Assembly: GCA_030749435.1 (NCBI GenBank)
Contig: JASMKH010000006.1
Span: forward strand, 21,579 to 85,578
DNA: 64,000 nt
Source of the DNA: Phycisphaerales bacterium
GTDB lineage: Bacteria > Planctomycetota > Phycisphaerae > Phycisphaerales > SM1A02
Reading direction: 5' to 3'
Part shown: positions 43,509-52,055 of the stretch, in pieces
How the letters are laid out: every line of letters begins with the position of its first letter
Numbering within the stretch: position 1 is the stretch's first letter
Notes under the pieces: generated by a model
Databases searched by the model: none
What the model was told of the DNA's origin: nothing
The model's input: only the letters and a program-made list of their open reading frames with translations
Position numbers and translations under genes: made by a program

Positions 43509-44846
43509 ATGTCCGAATCGCACACGAACGGCTCTGGCCCGGAGTCGAGACGGCACGAAGTACGCTGTCAGCGGCTTGCGACTGCAGCTGCGGCAGATCC
43601 GATCGGACACCGCATTCACGTCGCACTGGCGATGCTGTGGGCGTGCACGCTCCCACTGCAGATGATTCCGGCGGCCAAGGACGTCGCGCTGCTCATGCTG
43701 ATCGCCTGGGCGGCGATTCGAGCCCTGATCGGCGGAGTGGCGCCCGCGTGGCGGCCCATCGTGACCCGGCCGGTCGCCTGGCTGCTGACTGCGTGGGGGC
43801 TGTGGACGTGCGCGGCGCTCCTGTGGTCGCCTGATACGCAGGCCGGCATTGAGGAGTTGGCCAACTACCGCGCATTCTTCGTTCCGCTCGCGGTGTTCCC
43901 GATCCTGCTGGATCTCCGCCGCGTGCTGTGGGCATTCCTGGTTGGCGTTGCGATCGTCAACGTCGTGCAGGTCCTGCAGGCCATGGGTGCGCCGGGGTTC
44001 ACCCCCGAGGTTGCCGACCGGTTCTTTGCGTGGATGGCGCCCAACCCGGGGGGGCTCCTCATTGCAGCGGCATTTGTCGCCCACGCGGCGTGGCTCGTCG
44101 TGGAGCGGCGAGGTGGCGTCTCCGGACTGCACGTCGCTGGCGCCGCGCTCGCCGCACTGGGCCTGGCCCTCATGCAGAATCGAGGCGGCATCGTGGCCGC
44201 AGCGATCGGGGTCATCATGCTGCTTCTGATCGTGGTTGCCCTGCTTCCCCGCGCTCGTTCCACCGTGCTGCTTGTTGCAGCCTCCCTGACGTTTGGTCTG
44301 TCTGCAGGGCTGCTCATCGACGACCTGCTCCTGGGATCCAGCATCGGCAATCCCGTGCGGCAGCGTGTGCAGGAAGGCTTCGATGACGTGCGCAACACGC
44401 CAGAGTACGAGGCCAAGCGGCTTGTCCAACGTTCGGTCACCATGCGACTCACCGCATGGCGTGAGTTGACTCAGGTCATTCGGGCACAACCCCTCGGGGG
44501 AACCGGGCTCGGCGGGCTCGCACCGGCCCTGCTTGAGGCTGGTGGCGAGGCCGCGGCTGCAGACGACTTGCCACCGCATCGCCACGGCCACAACTCGTGG
44601 CTCTTCACCGCGGCGGCGACCGGTCTGATCGGTCTGGCGCTCATGCTCTGCACGATCTGGGGCGGAGCAATCGACCTGCTGACCCGGCTGAGCGCATTCC
44701 CTGAGGCATTGGTGTGCCTCGGCATCCTCCTCACGTGGATGATCGCCAATATGTTCGACTCGCTCATTCTCTCGGGCGGAACAGCCGGTCTGCTGATGCT
44801 CGGTCTGCTGGCAGCGTTCATCCCACGAACCCGCACCGATTCATGA
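43509..44846 (+). CDS. O-antigen ligase-like membrane protein (Wzy/WaaL C family)
   Basis: From the ATG of MSESHTNGSGPESRRHEVRC the product is 445 residues with about ten hydrophobic helices. The track's start lies inside the previous gene. The large periplasmic loop lies at about 280-370, with RLTAWRELTQVIRAQPLGGT and the conserved PHRHGHNSWLFTAAATGLIG histidine/asparagine region, typical of the Wzy_C/O-antigen-ligase superfamily that joins polysaccharide to lipid A-core or polymerises it. TAGCAT lies eight bases before the ATG. Its stop overlaps plsY (ATGA). Confidence 0.82.
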   Translation: MSESHTNGSGPESRRHEVRCQRLATAAAADPIGHRIHVALAMLWACTLPLQMIPAAKDVALLMLIAWAAIRALIGGVAPAWRPIVTRPVAWLLTAWGLWTCAALLWSPDTQAGIEELANYRAFFVPLAVFPILLDLRRVLWAFLVGVAIVNVVQVLQAMGAPGFTPEVADRFFAWMAPNPGGLLIAAAFVAHAAWLVVERRGGVSGLHVAGAALAALGLALMQNRGGIVAAAIGVIMLLLIVVALLPRARSTVLLVAASLTFGLSAGLLIDDLLLGSSIGNPVRQRVQEGFDDVRNTPEYEAKRLVQRSVTMRLTAWRELTQVIRAQPLGGTGLGGLAPALLEAGGEAAAADDLPPHRHGHNSWLFTAAATGLIGLALMLCTIWGGAIDLLTRLSAFPEALVCLGILLTWMIANMFDSLILSGGTAGLLMLGLLAAFIPRTRTDS

Positions 44847-45514
44847 GTTGGGCGCTGTTCATCGCCGGCGCGTACCTGATCGGGTCGATCCCGTTCGGCG
44901 TCATCATTGCGAAAGCGAAAGGGGTCGACATTACGGCGCATGGATCCGGCAACATCGGCGCCACCAATGTCGGCCGCGTACTCGGACGACGACTCGGATT
45001 GACCTGTTTTTTGCTCGACGTAGGGAAGGGCGCTGGTCCCGTGCTCATCGCCGGGGCAAGCCATGATCTGCTGGGCCGGTGGGCCACCGAGATCACTGCC
45101 AGCGCGAGTTGGCTCTGGCTCGCCGTTGCAGTCGCCGCGCTGACCGGTCACATGGCTTCGGTATTCCTCGGGTTCCGCGGTGGCAAGGGGGTCGCAACCG
45201 CATTCGGTGGCCTCGCCGCCATGTGGCCGACGCTGGGCATTCCCGCGGTCATCGCGCTGGGGTGCTGGATTGCCGTCGTGGCCTGCACACGCATCGTCTC
45301 GGCCGCAAGCATGGCAGCGGCCATCGCACTTCCCGCAGCCACGCTCGCCCTGCTGCTCACCACCGCGCCGGGTGAGGAAGCGGCGGACATCACCCGCCGG
45401 CTCGCCCCTCCCATCATCGTCTCATTCGGAATCGCGGGGCTCGTGCTCTGGCGGCACCGGACCAACATCGGCCGACTCCTCAAGGGCACGGAACACCGCA
45501 TCGGTCGACGATGA
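44843..45514 (+). CDS. plsY: Acyl-phosphate:glycerol-3-phosphate acyltransferase PlsY
   Basis: PlsY makes lysophosphatidic acid from acyl phosphate at the inner membrane, the first step of phospholipid synthesis. The 223-residue protein has the family motifs: YLIGSIPFGVIIAKAKGVDI, HGSGNIGATNVGRVLG, the LTGHMASVFLGFRGGKGVAT segment and the RHRTNIGRLLKGTEHRIG ending. Five or so membrane helices are present. It ends the envelope operon. The last 93 bp overlap the end of the convergent UbiA-family gene; the PlsY ending is conserved, so the overlap is more likely an extended tail of the other protein. Confidence 0.95.
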   Translation: MSWALFIAGAYLIGSIPFGVIIAKAKGVDITAHGSGNIGATNVGRVLGRRLGLTCFLLDVGKGAGPVLIAGASHDLLGRWATEITASASWLWLAVAVAALTGHMASVFLGFRGGKGVATAFGGLAAMWPTLGIPAVIALGCWIAVVACTRIVSAASMAAAIALPAATLALLLTTAPGEEAADITRRLAPPIIVSFGIAGLVLWRHRTNIGRLLKGTEHRIGRR

Positions 45515-46399
45515 ACCGGTCGCGGCAGGCCAGCCCGCCAGAAGCAGCGCGGCTGCGACGGCGATTGGGTAGAGCACGTCGACCAGATCACGCGTCCGCA
45601 TCGGGCCGGCTGCCCTGAGCAGGATCACCGCGGCCAGCGGCAGTCCTGCGATCGCCACGCCCAGTCCCGGCGACACCAGCCCGCACGCCACGCCCAGCAG
45701 CGTCAGGGCACCGGCCGCGGCGGTCAGCGCCTCGGCGCACCACCATGTCTTCTCCGCACCGATCGTATTGGGCAGCGTCCGAGTTCCGTGTCTCGCGTCG
45801 CTGTCCGCATCATCCAGATCACAGAGCATCGCCCCCGCCATGACATGCATGAACAGTGCCGCCGCGGCGAGTGCGAGCGGCGCCCATTGAACCGTCGCTC
45901 CGAAGCGAGGCCAGCCCGGGAAAGCCACGAGCACGACCGCCATCGCCGTCATGCTCGCTGCGACCACGGCGTTCTTGAGCAGCAGTCGATCCTTGAGTCG
46001 CCAGGCCCCCGGGGGGTGGGCGTATCCGATCATGCCGAGCACCGCAAGGGGAACCAGGGCAGCTGCGAACACCCCCTCTGCCAGACTCAACGCGAACGAG
46101 GCGAGCAGCACCGCCGAGGCCAGTACCCGGGAGTGAGGTACGCGTCTTCGCAGAAACCGAACGCGCTCGGGCGTAGACGCCAGATCGGCCCGGTCCGGCA
46201 TCGACGGCCACGGGCCGAGACGATCAAGCAGGTAGGTGCCCGTCGTCAGGAAGCCCGCAATGGCGACGGGCCGCCATCGAAACGGTCCGCCCGTCAGAGA
46301 CTCGATGAAGAGCACACATCCCCCGGCGTAGAGTCCCGGCCACACGGCAAGGTGACCACACGCGTCCAGCATCGTCTCAGTCCGTCGAGCGGCAGTCAT
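45422..46399 (-). CDS. UbiA-family prenyltransferase, unassigned
   Basis: The real gene is the 3' part of the track's 489-aa ORF. The ATG of MTAARRTETMLDACGHLAVW gives 325 residues; a second ATG 18 bp upstream (MIQDPGMTAAR) is possible. There are about eight hydrophobic helices. The UbiA pattern is only partly kept: RLKDRLLLKNAVVAASMTAM, MLCDLDDADSDARHGTRTLP is the second Asp-rich motif, but the first NDxxDxxxD motif is not clear. The substrate is unknown; tocopherol-, protohaem- and menaquinone-type members are all possible. The C terminus (SSSTDAVFRALEESADVGPV) is non-membrane and is antisense to plsY. Confidence 0.7.
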   Translation of the reverse strand: MTAARRTETMLDACGHLAVWPGLYAGGCVLFIESLTGGPFRWRPVAIAGFLTTGTYLLDRLGPWPSMPDRADLASTPERVRFLRRRVPHSRVLASAVLLASFALSLAEGVFAAALVPLAVLGMIGYAHPPGAWRLKDRLLLKNAVVAASMTAMAVVLVAFPGWPRFGATVQWAPLALAAAALFMHVMAGAMLCDLDDADSDARHGTRTLPNTIGAEKTWWCAEALTAAAGALTLLGVACGLVSPGLGVAIAGLPLAAVILLRAAGPMRTRDLVDVLYPIAVAAALLLAGWPAATGSSSTDAVFRALEESADVGPVPPEHEPRDSE

Positions 46400-46423
46400 T
46401 CCGGGGTCCTGTATCATGCCCAC

Positions 46424-47860
46424 TTGAGCCAAGACGCTGCAGGGTATCGATCGCCGCTCTCCACGCGGTATGCCTCCGCCGAGATGCAATCGGTCTGGTC
46501 GGACATGCACCGGTTCCGCATCTGGCGTCGCCTCTGGCTCGCGCTGGCCGAGTCCGAACAGCAACTTGGCTTGGATATCTCCGACTCGCAACTCGACGCG
46601 ATGCGATCGCACCTCGATGACATCGACCTTGATGCGGCCCGCAGTTACGAGCGGAAGCTTCGACACGATGTCATGGCCCACGTCCACGCCTGGGGCGATG
46701 TGATCCCGGAGGCTCGCGGCATTATCCACCTCGGCGCCACGAGCCAGTTCGTCAACTGCAACACCGAACTCATCCTCATACGGGATGCCATCGAGATCGT
46801 CGCGGCCAAGACAGTTGGCGTCATTCTTTCGTTGTGCGCATTCGCCGAGAAGTGGAAGGACCTGCCCACGCTCGGCGCCACGCACTATCAACCCGCCCAG
46901 CCCGTCACGGTCGGGCGCCGCGCCGCATCCTGGGCGCAGGACCTCTGGCTCGCGCTCGAGGATCTTGAGTATCGCCTCGATCGCCTGCGGTTCCGCGGCG
47001 TCCGTGGAGCCACTGGCTCACAGGCGTCGTTCATGACGCTCTTTGATGGCGAGGCCTCGAAAGTCGAGTCGCTCGATCAACTCGTCACCGAACGCATGGG
47101 GTGGCCTGCCCAGCGGCGATACCTCGTCACCGGCCAGACCTATCCCCGCCTCGTGGATGCCCAGGTGCTCGCCTCGCTCGCTGCGGTTGCCGCCGCCGCG
47201 CACAAGTGCGCCACCGACATCCGGCTCCTCGCTGGCGTCCGTGAACTCGAGGAGCCATTCGAGAAGAATCAGATCGGTTCTTCGGCCATGGCCTACAAAC
47301 GCAATCCCATGCGGTGCGAGCGAGCCTGCGGCATGGCCCGGTTCGTCATGACGCTTGCCGCCTCGCCGCTGCAGACCGCGTCCGTGCAGTGGCTGGAGCG
47401 AACGCTCGACGACTCCTCGAATCGCCGTCTCGTCCTTCCCGAGGCGTTTCTGGCGCTGGATGGACTGCTCGACGTCATGCGCAACGTCGCCGATGGGCTG
47501 ATCGTCCGCCCCGCTGTGGTCGAGGCGAGACTGCAGGCGGAACTCCCGTTCATGGCCACCGAAGACCTGATGATGGCGGCCGTCAAGCGTGGTGCCGACC
47601 GGCAGGAGGCGCATGAACTGGTCCGGAAGCATGCGATGGCTGCGGCCGAGGCGGTCAAGGAGGGCGGCGAGAATGATCTGCTGGAGCGGCTGGCGGGGGA
47701 AGCCTGCTTCGCCGGAATCAATCTGGCAGGTGTGCTCGACCCGAATCGGTATGTCGGCACGTGCCCCGAGCAGGTGAGCCGCTTCATCGGGGCTGCCCGC
47801 AGCAGCATCGAGCCGCGGTGGTCGGGCCGGATTCCCGGGCCCTCGGACCCCGGAATCTAG
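46424..47860 (+). CDS. purB: Adenylosuccinate lyase
   Basis: PurB makes AMP from adenylosuccinate and acts in IMP synthesis. The track's ORF extends 200 residues upstream through the UbiA gene and is not real there. The conserved N terminus is YRSPLSTRYASAEM, which requires a start before it; the TTG at 46424 fits (478 residues). TATCAT lies six bases before it and no ribosome site is seen. Signature SSAMAYKRNPMRCERACGMA is the GSSxMPxKxNP equivalent; HLGATSQFVNCNTELI and ATHYQPAQPVTVGRR are the catalytic histidine regions, and SVQWLERTLDDSSNRR is conserved. The divergent UbiA gene begins only ~25 bp away. Confidence 0.94.
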   Translation: MSQDAAGYRSPLSTRYASAEMQSVWSDMHRFRIWRRLWLALAESEQQLGLDISDSQLDAMRSHLDDIDLDAARSYERKLRHDVMAHVHAWGDVIPEARGIIHLGATSQFVNCNTELILIRDAIEIVAAKTVGVILSLCAFAEKWKDLPTLGATHYQPAQPVTVGRRAASWAQDLWLALEDLEYRLDRLRFRGVRGATGSQASFMTLFDGEASKVESLDQLVTERMGWPAQRRYLVTGQTYPRLVDAQVLASLAAVAAAAHKCATDIRLLAGVRELEEPFEKNQIGSSAMAYKRNPMRCERACGMARFVMTLAASPLQTASVQWLERTLDDSSNRRLVLPEAFLALDGLLDVMRNVADGLIVRPAVVEARLQAELPFMATEDLMMAAVKRGADRQEAHELVRKHAMAAAEAVKEGGENDLLERLAGEACFAGINLAGVLDPNRYVGTCPEQVSRFIGAARSSIEPRWSGRIPGPSDPGI

Positions 47861-48032
47861 CGGGATTTACCGAACAACCACCGAACAGACCTCGCCAAAA
47901 GGGGCTGATACCACGAAAAACGGCGGAATCAGACCAACATGACCGATACTCTCGCCAGTCATGGGCCCCCCCTCCCGGCGTACGGGAATGGGTGCGAGTG
48001 CCCTTCAGGGGCAAGGCGGAGGACTCACGTCG

Positions 48033-48206
48033 ATGCAGTCATACGAAACTCTCAAGAACCTCATTGAAGCGACAGCTGATGATGTCGCCAAGTGCGCTGG
48101 CGGCAACAAGGCCGCAGGAACGCGGGTCAGAAAGGCCATGCAGGACATCAAGAACGCAGCGCAGGACGTCCGCAAGGAAGTGCTGACGATGCGTGATGGC
48201 TCCTAG
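48033..48206 (+). CDS. Short histone-H1/Hc1-like nucleoid protein
   Basis: The ATG at 48033, with GGAGGA nine bases upstream, encodes 57 residues. The sequence (MQSYETLKNLIEATADDVAK, then GGNKAAGTRVRKAMQDIKNA) resembles the conserved N-terminal helical part of Hc1/histone-H1-like proteins known from chlamydiae and planctomycetes, whose core reads GNKAAGTRVRK. The lysine-rich C-terminal DNA-binding tail of chlamydial Hc1 is absent. It may bind DNA or a nucleoid partner; this is inferred from the family. It stands alone, followed by a strong hairpin. The track gives a longer start without support. Confidence 0.7.
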   Translation: MQSYETLKNLIEATADDVAKCAGGNKAAGTRVRKAMQDIKNAAQDVRKEVLTMRDGS

Positions 48207-48229
48207 CCAGTCGATCCAACAAACTTCAG

Positions 48230-48258
48230 AGCGACCACCGGCACTGCCGGTGGTCGCT
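48230..48258 (+). terminator. Hairpin after the Hc1-like gene
   Basis: The 14-nt arms AGCGACCACCGGCA and TGCCGGTGGTCGCT around one base form a near-perfect GC-rich hairpin 24 bp after the stop codon. No T-run follows, so it may work with a factor or stabilise the mRNA end. Confidence 0.65.
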
Positions 48259-48327
48259 GTGTTGGGCCTGATTCAGGCCCAGCCACGTTGAAGAAGCCTC
48301 GGCCCTCCGGCTATTCTTGCCGCCACC

Positions 48328-48804
48328 ATGGCTGAGCCGCTCTTCGATATCTCGGGGCACGACCTGTCCCGCACGCATGTGAGCCCGGAGTTGCTCGATG
48401 AACTCCTGCCTCAGTGCGGTGACATGCGACAACTCGACCGTGTGGTATGGATCGATGAGGCCTCCAAGCACGCCATCGGCATCAAGAAAGTGCGGGACGA
48501 CGAGTTCTGGGTTCCCGGTCATATCCCGGGACGACCACTGCTGCCCGGTGTCATCATGATCGAGGCAGCAGCGCAGCTCAGCAGCGTTCTGTATCAGTAC
48601 AGACTCAACTTTGAGAACGCCGGGTTTCTCGGATTCACGCGTGTGGACGACTGTGTGTTCCGCGGAAGCGCCGTCCCCGGAGACACAATGGTCCTGTTGG
48701 CGGTCGAGAAGAAGTTTCAGCGGCGGCGATTCGCGTGCTATGCCCAGGGCCTGATTGATGGCAATGTCATCTTTGAGGTCAGGTGCACCGGCATGCGGAT
48801 CTAG
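48328..48804 (+). CDS. FabZ-like 3-hydroxyacyl-ACP dehydratase
   Basis: The 158-residue hot-dog-fold protein resembles FabZ, which dehydrates 3-hydroxyacyl-ACP in fatty acid synthesis. The active-site stretch WVPGHIPGRPLLPGVIMIEA holds the catalytic histidine and glutamate. FRGSAVPGDTMVLLAVEKKF and VIFEVRCTGMRI match the later strands. The N-terminal ~45 residues are longer than in E. coli FabZ and somewhat divergent, and no other fab gene is near, so an alternative hydroxyacyl substrate is possible. TATTCT lies ten bases before the ATG with no ribosome site. Confidence 0.8.
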   Translation: MAEPLFDISGHDLSRTHVSPELLDELLPQCGDMRQLDRVVWIDEASKHAIGIKKVRDDEFWVPGHIPGRPLLPGVIMIEAAAQLSSVLYQYRLNFENAGFLGFTRVDDCVFRGSAVPGDTMVLLAVEKKFQRRRFACYAQGLIDGNVIFEVRCTGMRI

Positions 48805-48813
48805 CGGATTGCG

Positions 48814-49254
48814 TCAGTACCCAAGCACGAAACCCGCTTCAAACACCATGCCCGAGTTACGGTATCCGTGGCCGCTTCGGACCGGAAACGGTCGATGCGA
48901 TCCGCAATAGTCGTTGATGATGATTGGTGAGCCCCAACCCCACCCATAGCCGTACCAGCCATACCCAGGACCGGTCCCGCCCCATCCACCCCACCGCGGC
49001 GAACTCCATTCGGCGAAAGCGCCGTCTGAACTTGACTCGGGAATGGTCAACAGAATCACGTCGCCCGCGTGATCTCGAGCGGGGTCGTTGCTGACAAACC
49101 GCTGCAGGGGCGTTACGCGGTTCACGCTCGTGCTGGGCGACGGCACAGCCTTCACAGCCGGGGCGGCAGCCGGTGGCGGGGGCATCTTGAGCACCACACC
49201 CCCGAGTGCGGGTGCTGCCACCAGGACGGTCGAGATGGCCCAACGGGCTGACAT
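48814..49254 (-). CDS. Small Gly/Tyr/Trp-rich exported protein
   Basis: The 146-residue protein has a signal-like N terminus (MSARWAISTVLVAAPALGGV), a proline/alanine-rich spacer, and a C-terminal stretch unusually rich in glycine, tyrosine and tryptophan (GTGPGYGWYGYGWGWGSP). One cysteine follows (NDYCGSHRPF). Such low-complexity aromatic segments occur in surface or matrix proteins; no specific function can be given. It is convergent with the FabZ-like gene (9-bp gap) and divergent from manA. Confidence 0.5.
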   Translation of the reverse strand: MSARWAISTVLVAAPALGGVVLKMPPPPAAAPAVKAVPSPSTSVNRVTPLQRFVSNDPARDHAGDVILLTIPESSSDGAFAEWSSPRWGGWGGTGPGYGWYGYGWGWGSPIIINDYCGSHRPFPVRSGHGYRNSGMVFEAGFVLGY

Positions 49255-49300
49255 GACATCCCTATCCTACGCCCTGACAGGCCACACGCAAGGAATCCCG

Positions 49301-50269
49301 ATGCTCGATGCACCGCTTCAACTGACCCCGCTGCTCGTTCCCAAGGTCTGGGGCGGCAGGCGTCTGGAAGGACTTGGGAAGGCCCTGCCGCCGGATGAAC
49401 CGATCGGCGAGTCGTGGGAGTTGGCCGACCTGCCCGGCGATGGACCCTCCAGCGTCGTGTCAGAGGGCCCTTTCGCGGGGTCGTCGCTCCGCGAACTCTT
49501 GGACACCCATCAAGCGGCCATCATGGGCGCAGCCTCGATGAACCAGCAGGGTCGATTCCCGCTGCTGATCAAGTTCCTCGACGCGCGTGCGAACCTCTCC
49601 GTGCAAGTCCATCCGGATCAGGCCTGGGCCGACCGGCACGCGGACGCCTTTCTCAAGAGCGAAGCCTGGGTCGTGCTCGACGCCGAGCCGGGAAGTCGCA
49701 TCTGGGCCGGGGTCAAGCCGGGAACGACTCCGGATGCGCTCCGCAGGGCGCTTGACGAGAATCGCCCTGAGGACGTGATGCAGTGGCGAGTCGCCCACAG
49801 CGGCAGTTGCCATGCGCTTCCGAGCGGGACATGCCACGCGCTTGGCGCCGGGGTGCTCGTGGCCGAGGTGCAGACGACCAGTGACACGACATTCCGACTC
49901 TGGGACTGGGGACGCACCGGCCGCGAAATGCACGTCAATGCCGCGCTGGCATGTATCGACTTCGACAACCCGCCACCGCAGGAGGTGCCGCCGCCACCAG
50001 TGGCGGACGGACTCGCCGAGTCGATGCTCTCTGACACCCCGTGGTTCCAGATGCGACGCGTCGACTGCGGCGAAGCAGCAACGTGGCGTTCGGATCTTGG
50101 CAACAAGCCGATGGTGCTGATGTGCCTGCGGGGAACGGCCCATGCCACGGGTCCCGGCGGCGCGGCCCGCCTGCAGGCTGGCAGCACCGCGCTGCTTCCC
50201 GCGTGCCTCGGGCAGGCCACTGCGGAGCTTGCCGAGGGCACCTCGATGCTCATTGCGACTCCTGTCTGA
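49301..50269 (+). CDS. manA: Mannose-6-phosphate isomerase, short (Firmicutes-type) class
   Basis: ManA interconverts fructose- and mannose-6-phosphate, feeding GDP-sugar and glycan synthesis. The ATG of MLDAPLQLTPLLVPKVWGGR has AAGGA seven bases upstream and gives 322 residues, the normal length; the track's start lies in the neighbouring gene. Family landmarks are PIGESWELADLPGDG, FPLLIKFLDARANLSVQVHP (zinc ligands in QVHP), and PSGTCHALGAGVLVAEVQTT with DTTFRLWDWGR. The cupin halves are complete and the zinc ligands appear intact. A 15-mer in it (TTGGACACCCATCAA) matches the repeat near dnaK. Confidence 0.92.
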   Translation: MLDAPLQLTPLLVPKVWGGRRLEGLGKALPPDEPIGESWELADLPGDGPSSVVSEGPFAGSSLRELLDTHQAAIMGAASMNQQGRFPLLIKFLDARANLSVQVHPDQAWADRHADAFLKSEAWVVLDAEPGSRIWAGVKPGTTPDALRRALDENRPEDVMQWRVAHSGSCHALPSGTCHALGAGVLVAEVQTTSDTTFRLWDWGRTGREMHVNAALACIDFDNPPPQEVPPPPVADGLAESMLSDTPWFQMRRVDCGEAATWRSDLGNKPMVLMCLRGTAHATGPGGAARLQAGSTALLPACLGQATAELAEGTSMLIATPV

Positions 50270-50287
50270 TCGCTGGTGCGCCGCCGT

Positions 50288-51217
50288 TCAAGCAAGAACG
50301 TCGATGACACCCACCACTCCGAGCAGGCAGGACATGATGCCGTTGAGCGTGAAGAATGTGATTGCCATGCGGGAAGTGCCCCAACGATGGACGGTGGCGT
50401 GCTCGACGATGAGCAGCGTCGCGACCGTGGCAACGCCCACCAGCCACGCGCCGCCGAGACGCGTGTCAGTCCACCACACCAGAGCAAGCAGCAGGACTGC
50501 GGCGAGATGCAGCAGCCGACTGATCCACAGGGCGGCTGACTCCCCGAGTCGTGAGGGCATCGAGTGCAATCCCTCGGCGCGATCCACCTGAACATCCTGA
50601 AGCGCGTAGATCACATCGAAGCCAGCGACCCAGCAGAGCACCATGCTGGCAAGCAACCAGAGTTGCGGGCCTGCAAGCGTTGGCGGGTTGATCGCGACTG
50701 CGGCCGCGGGCACGCTCAGCGCCAACGAGGCACCCAGCCACAGGTGGCAGAGCGCCGTGAAACGCTTGAACAGTCCGTACGCGCAGATCCACGCCAACAC
50801 AGGAAACGCCAGAATGAGGGGCCAAGGATTGTCATTCACAAACCAGAAGGCCGAGGCAATCGCCACAAAGAGCACCGACATGGCGATGAACACGAAGACG
50901 TACTGCCCAAGGGCCACGCTCCCCGAAGCGAGCGGCCGCGTTGCGGTCCGCGGGTTCCTCGCGTCGATCTCACGATCGAAGATCCGATTGCTCAGCATGG
51001 CGGCCGTGCGGGCCGTCACCATAGCGCAGACCACCAGAACAAGATCCACCGCAAATCGCAACGGCGCAATGGTCCCCACTTCAGTTCCCGCTGCGGGGAA
51101 TGCCGCCATGAACCCAGCAAGCACCGCGAAAGGGAGCGCAAAGACGCTGTGCGCAACCTTGATGTCACCGAGCATGGCCCGCTGCGGGGTCAGTGTGCTG
51201 CTGTCGATCGTGCTCAC
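50288..51217 (-). CDS. UbiA-family prenyltransferase, likely menaquinone type (MqnP-like)
   Basis: This 309-residue membrane protein has about eight helices and the two Asp-rich motifs of UbiA enzymes: NRIFDREIDARNPRTATRPL and DVIYALQDVQVDRAEGLHSM. The second is characteristic of the MqnP group, which attaches a prenyl chain in the futalosine route to menaquinone; a 4-hydroxybenzoate transferase is the alternative. No other mqn genes are in the window. GTG is the start. It lies nine bases after the GT2 gene, probably as one transcript. Confidence 0.85.
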   Translation of the reverse strand: MSTIDSSTLTPQRAMLGDIKVAHSVFALPFAVLAGFMAAFPAAGTEVGTIAPLRFAVDLVLVVCAMVTARTAAMLSNRIFDREIDARNPRTATRPLASGSVALGQYVFVFIAMSVLFVAIASAFWFVNDNPWPLILAFPVLAWICAYGLFKRFTALCHLWLGASLALSVPAAAVAINPPTLAGPQLWLLASMVLCWVAGFDVIYALQDVQVDRAEGLHSMPSRLGESAALWISRLLHLAAVLLLALVWWTDTRLGGAWLVGVATVATLLIVEHATVHRWGTSRMAITFFTLNGIMSCLLGVVGVIDVLA

Positions 51218-51226
51218 GCGTAGATT

Positions 51227-51991
51227 CTACGAAACGCGCCCCGCGGGCCGAGTGCGTTGAAGCGAGCGAATCTTGGAGTATTTCATCCACGCGCGGCGAG
51301 CAGTCATCCATGCGATCCGCCAGCCGTCTCGCCCCTGGAACGCGCCACCTTTGCCGATCAACTTCCGAAGAAGCGCCACAACGGCGTGCATCAGGGGCGC
51401 CAGCGGACTCACCCGCCCACCACCTGCCACGTACGCCTCGGCATCCCGGGTCGTCATCCATTCAAGGCATTGCCGCCAGTGCGCCATGTCGCGGAACGTC
51501 AAGTGGCGGAGGTGCGCCCGCACGCTCACGCGGGATGCATCCCCGGCCACCCTGCTGTGCCCCGCCGACGGCAGGTACTCCGCCGTCCGCCTGTTGTAGA
51601 GTCGAACCACCTCATCCGGGTAGAACCCTGCGGCCCTGATCCAGTGATCGCCCAGGAAATTGCGGCGCCGAAACGCGTAACAGGAATGCTCGTCGATCTC
51701 CGCATCGCGTAGCCACTCCTGCAAATCCGGCTCGAGCCGTTCATCGGCATCGATCGCCAGAATCCAGTCATTCGAAGCGAGCGCTGAGGCCCGGATCCTC
51801 TGTGGCCCATTCCCTGCATAAGGCTGTTCGTGGACAACGGCCCCGAGCGACCGGGCGAGATCCTGAGTTCCATCGGTACTGCACGAATCAAGCACCAGCA
51901 CCTCATCCACCAGTCCGCTGAGCGAGTCCACGCAGTCCTTCAGGTTGCGGGCCTCGTTGAGTGTGATGATTGTCGCTGTGATTCTGGGCAC
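51227..51991 (-). CDS. Family 2 glycosyltransferase, WaaE/KdtX-like
   Basis: The track's start is inside the divergent proS region. A GTG at 51991 giving VPRITATIITLNEARNLKDC as N terminus produces 254 residues. Motifs are TATIITLNEARNLKDCVDSL, VDEVLVLDSCSTDGTQDLAR, and the metal-binding WILAIDADERLEPDL; MTTRDAEAYVAGG and the C-terminal basic helix (MTARRAWMKYSKIRSLQR) match WaaE/KdtX-type core glycosyltransferases. It probably adds a sugar to the lipopolysaccharide inner core or a related glycan. MqnP-like gene follows after nine bases. Confidence 0.88.
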   Translation of the reverse strand: MPRITATIITLNEARNLKDCVDSLSGLVDEVLVLDSCSTDGTQDLARSLGAVVHEQPYAGNGPQRIRASALASNDWILAIDADERLEPDLQEWLRDAEIDEHSCYAFRRRNFLGDHWIRAAGFYPDEVVRLYNRRTAEYLPSAGHSRVAGDASRVSVRAHLRHLTFRDMAHWRQCLEWMTTRDAEAYVAGGGRVSPLAPLMHAVVALLRKLIGKGGAFQGRDGWRIAWMTARRAWMKYSKIRSLQRTRPAGRVS

Positions 51992-52055
51992 GGGAACGCA
52001 ATTGTAGAGTTGAGCGGACTCCGCGGTCTCCGAGGCTGCGTGTATCCTCCCCGCC

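Noticed and set aside
45788-46423. N-terminal extension of the purB ORF
   Set aside because: It is antisense to the UbiA-family gene and has no similarity to adenylosuccinate lyase, whose conserved N terminus begins just after 46424.
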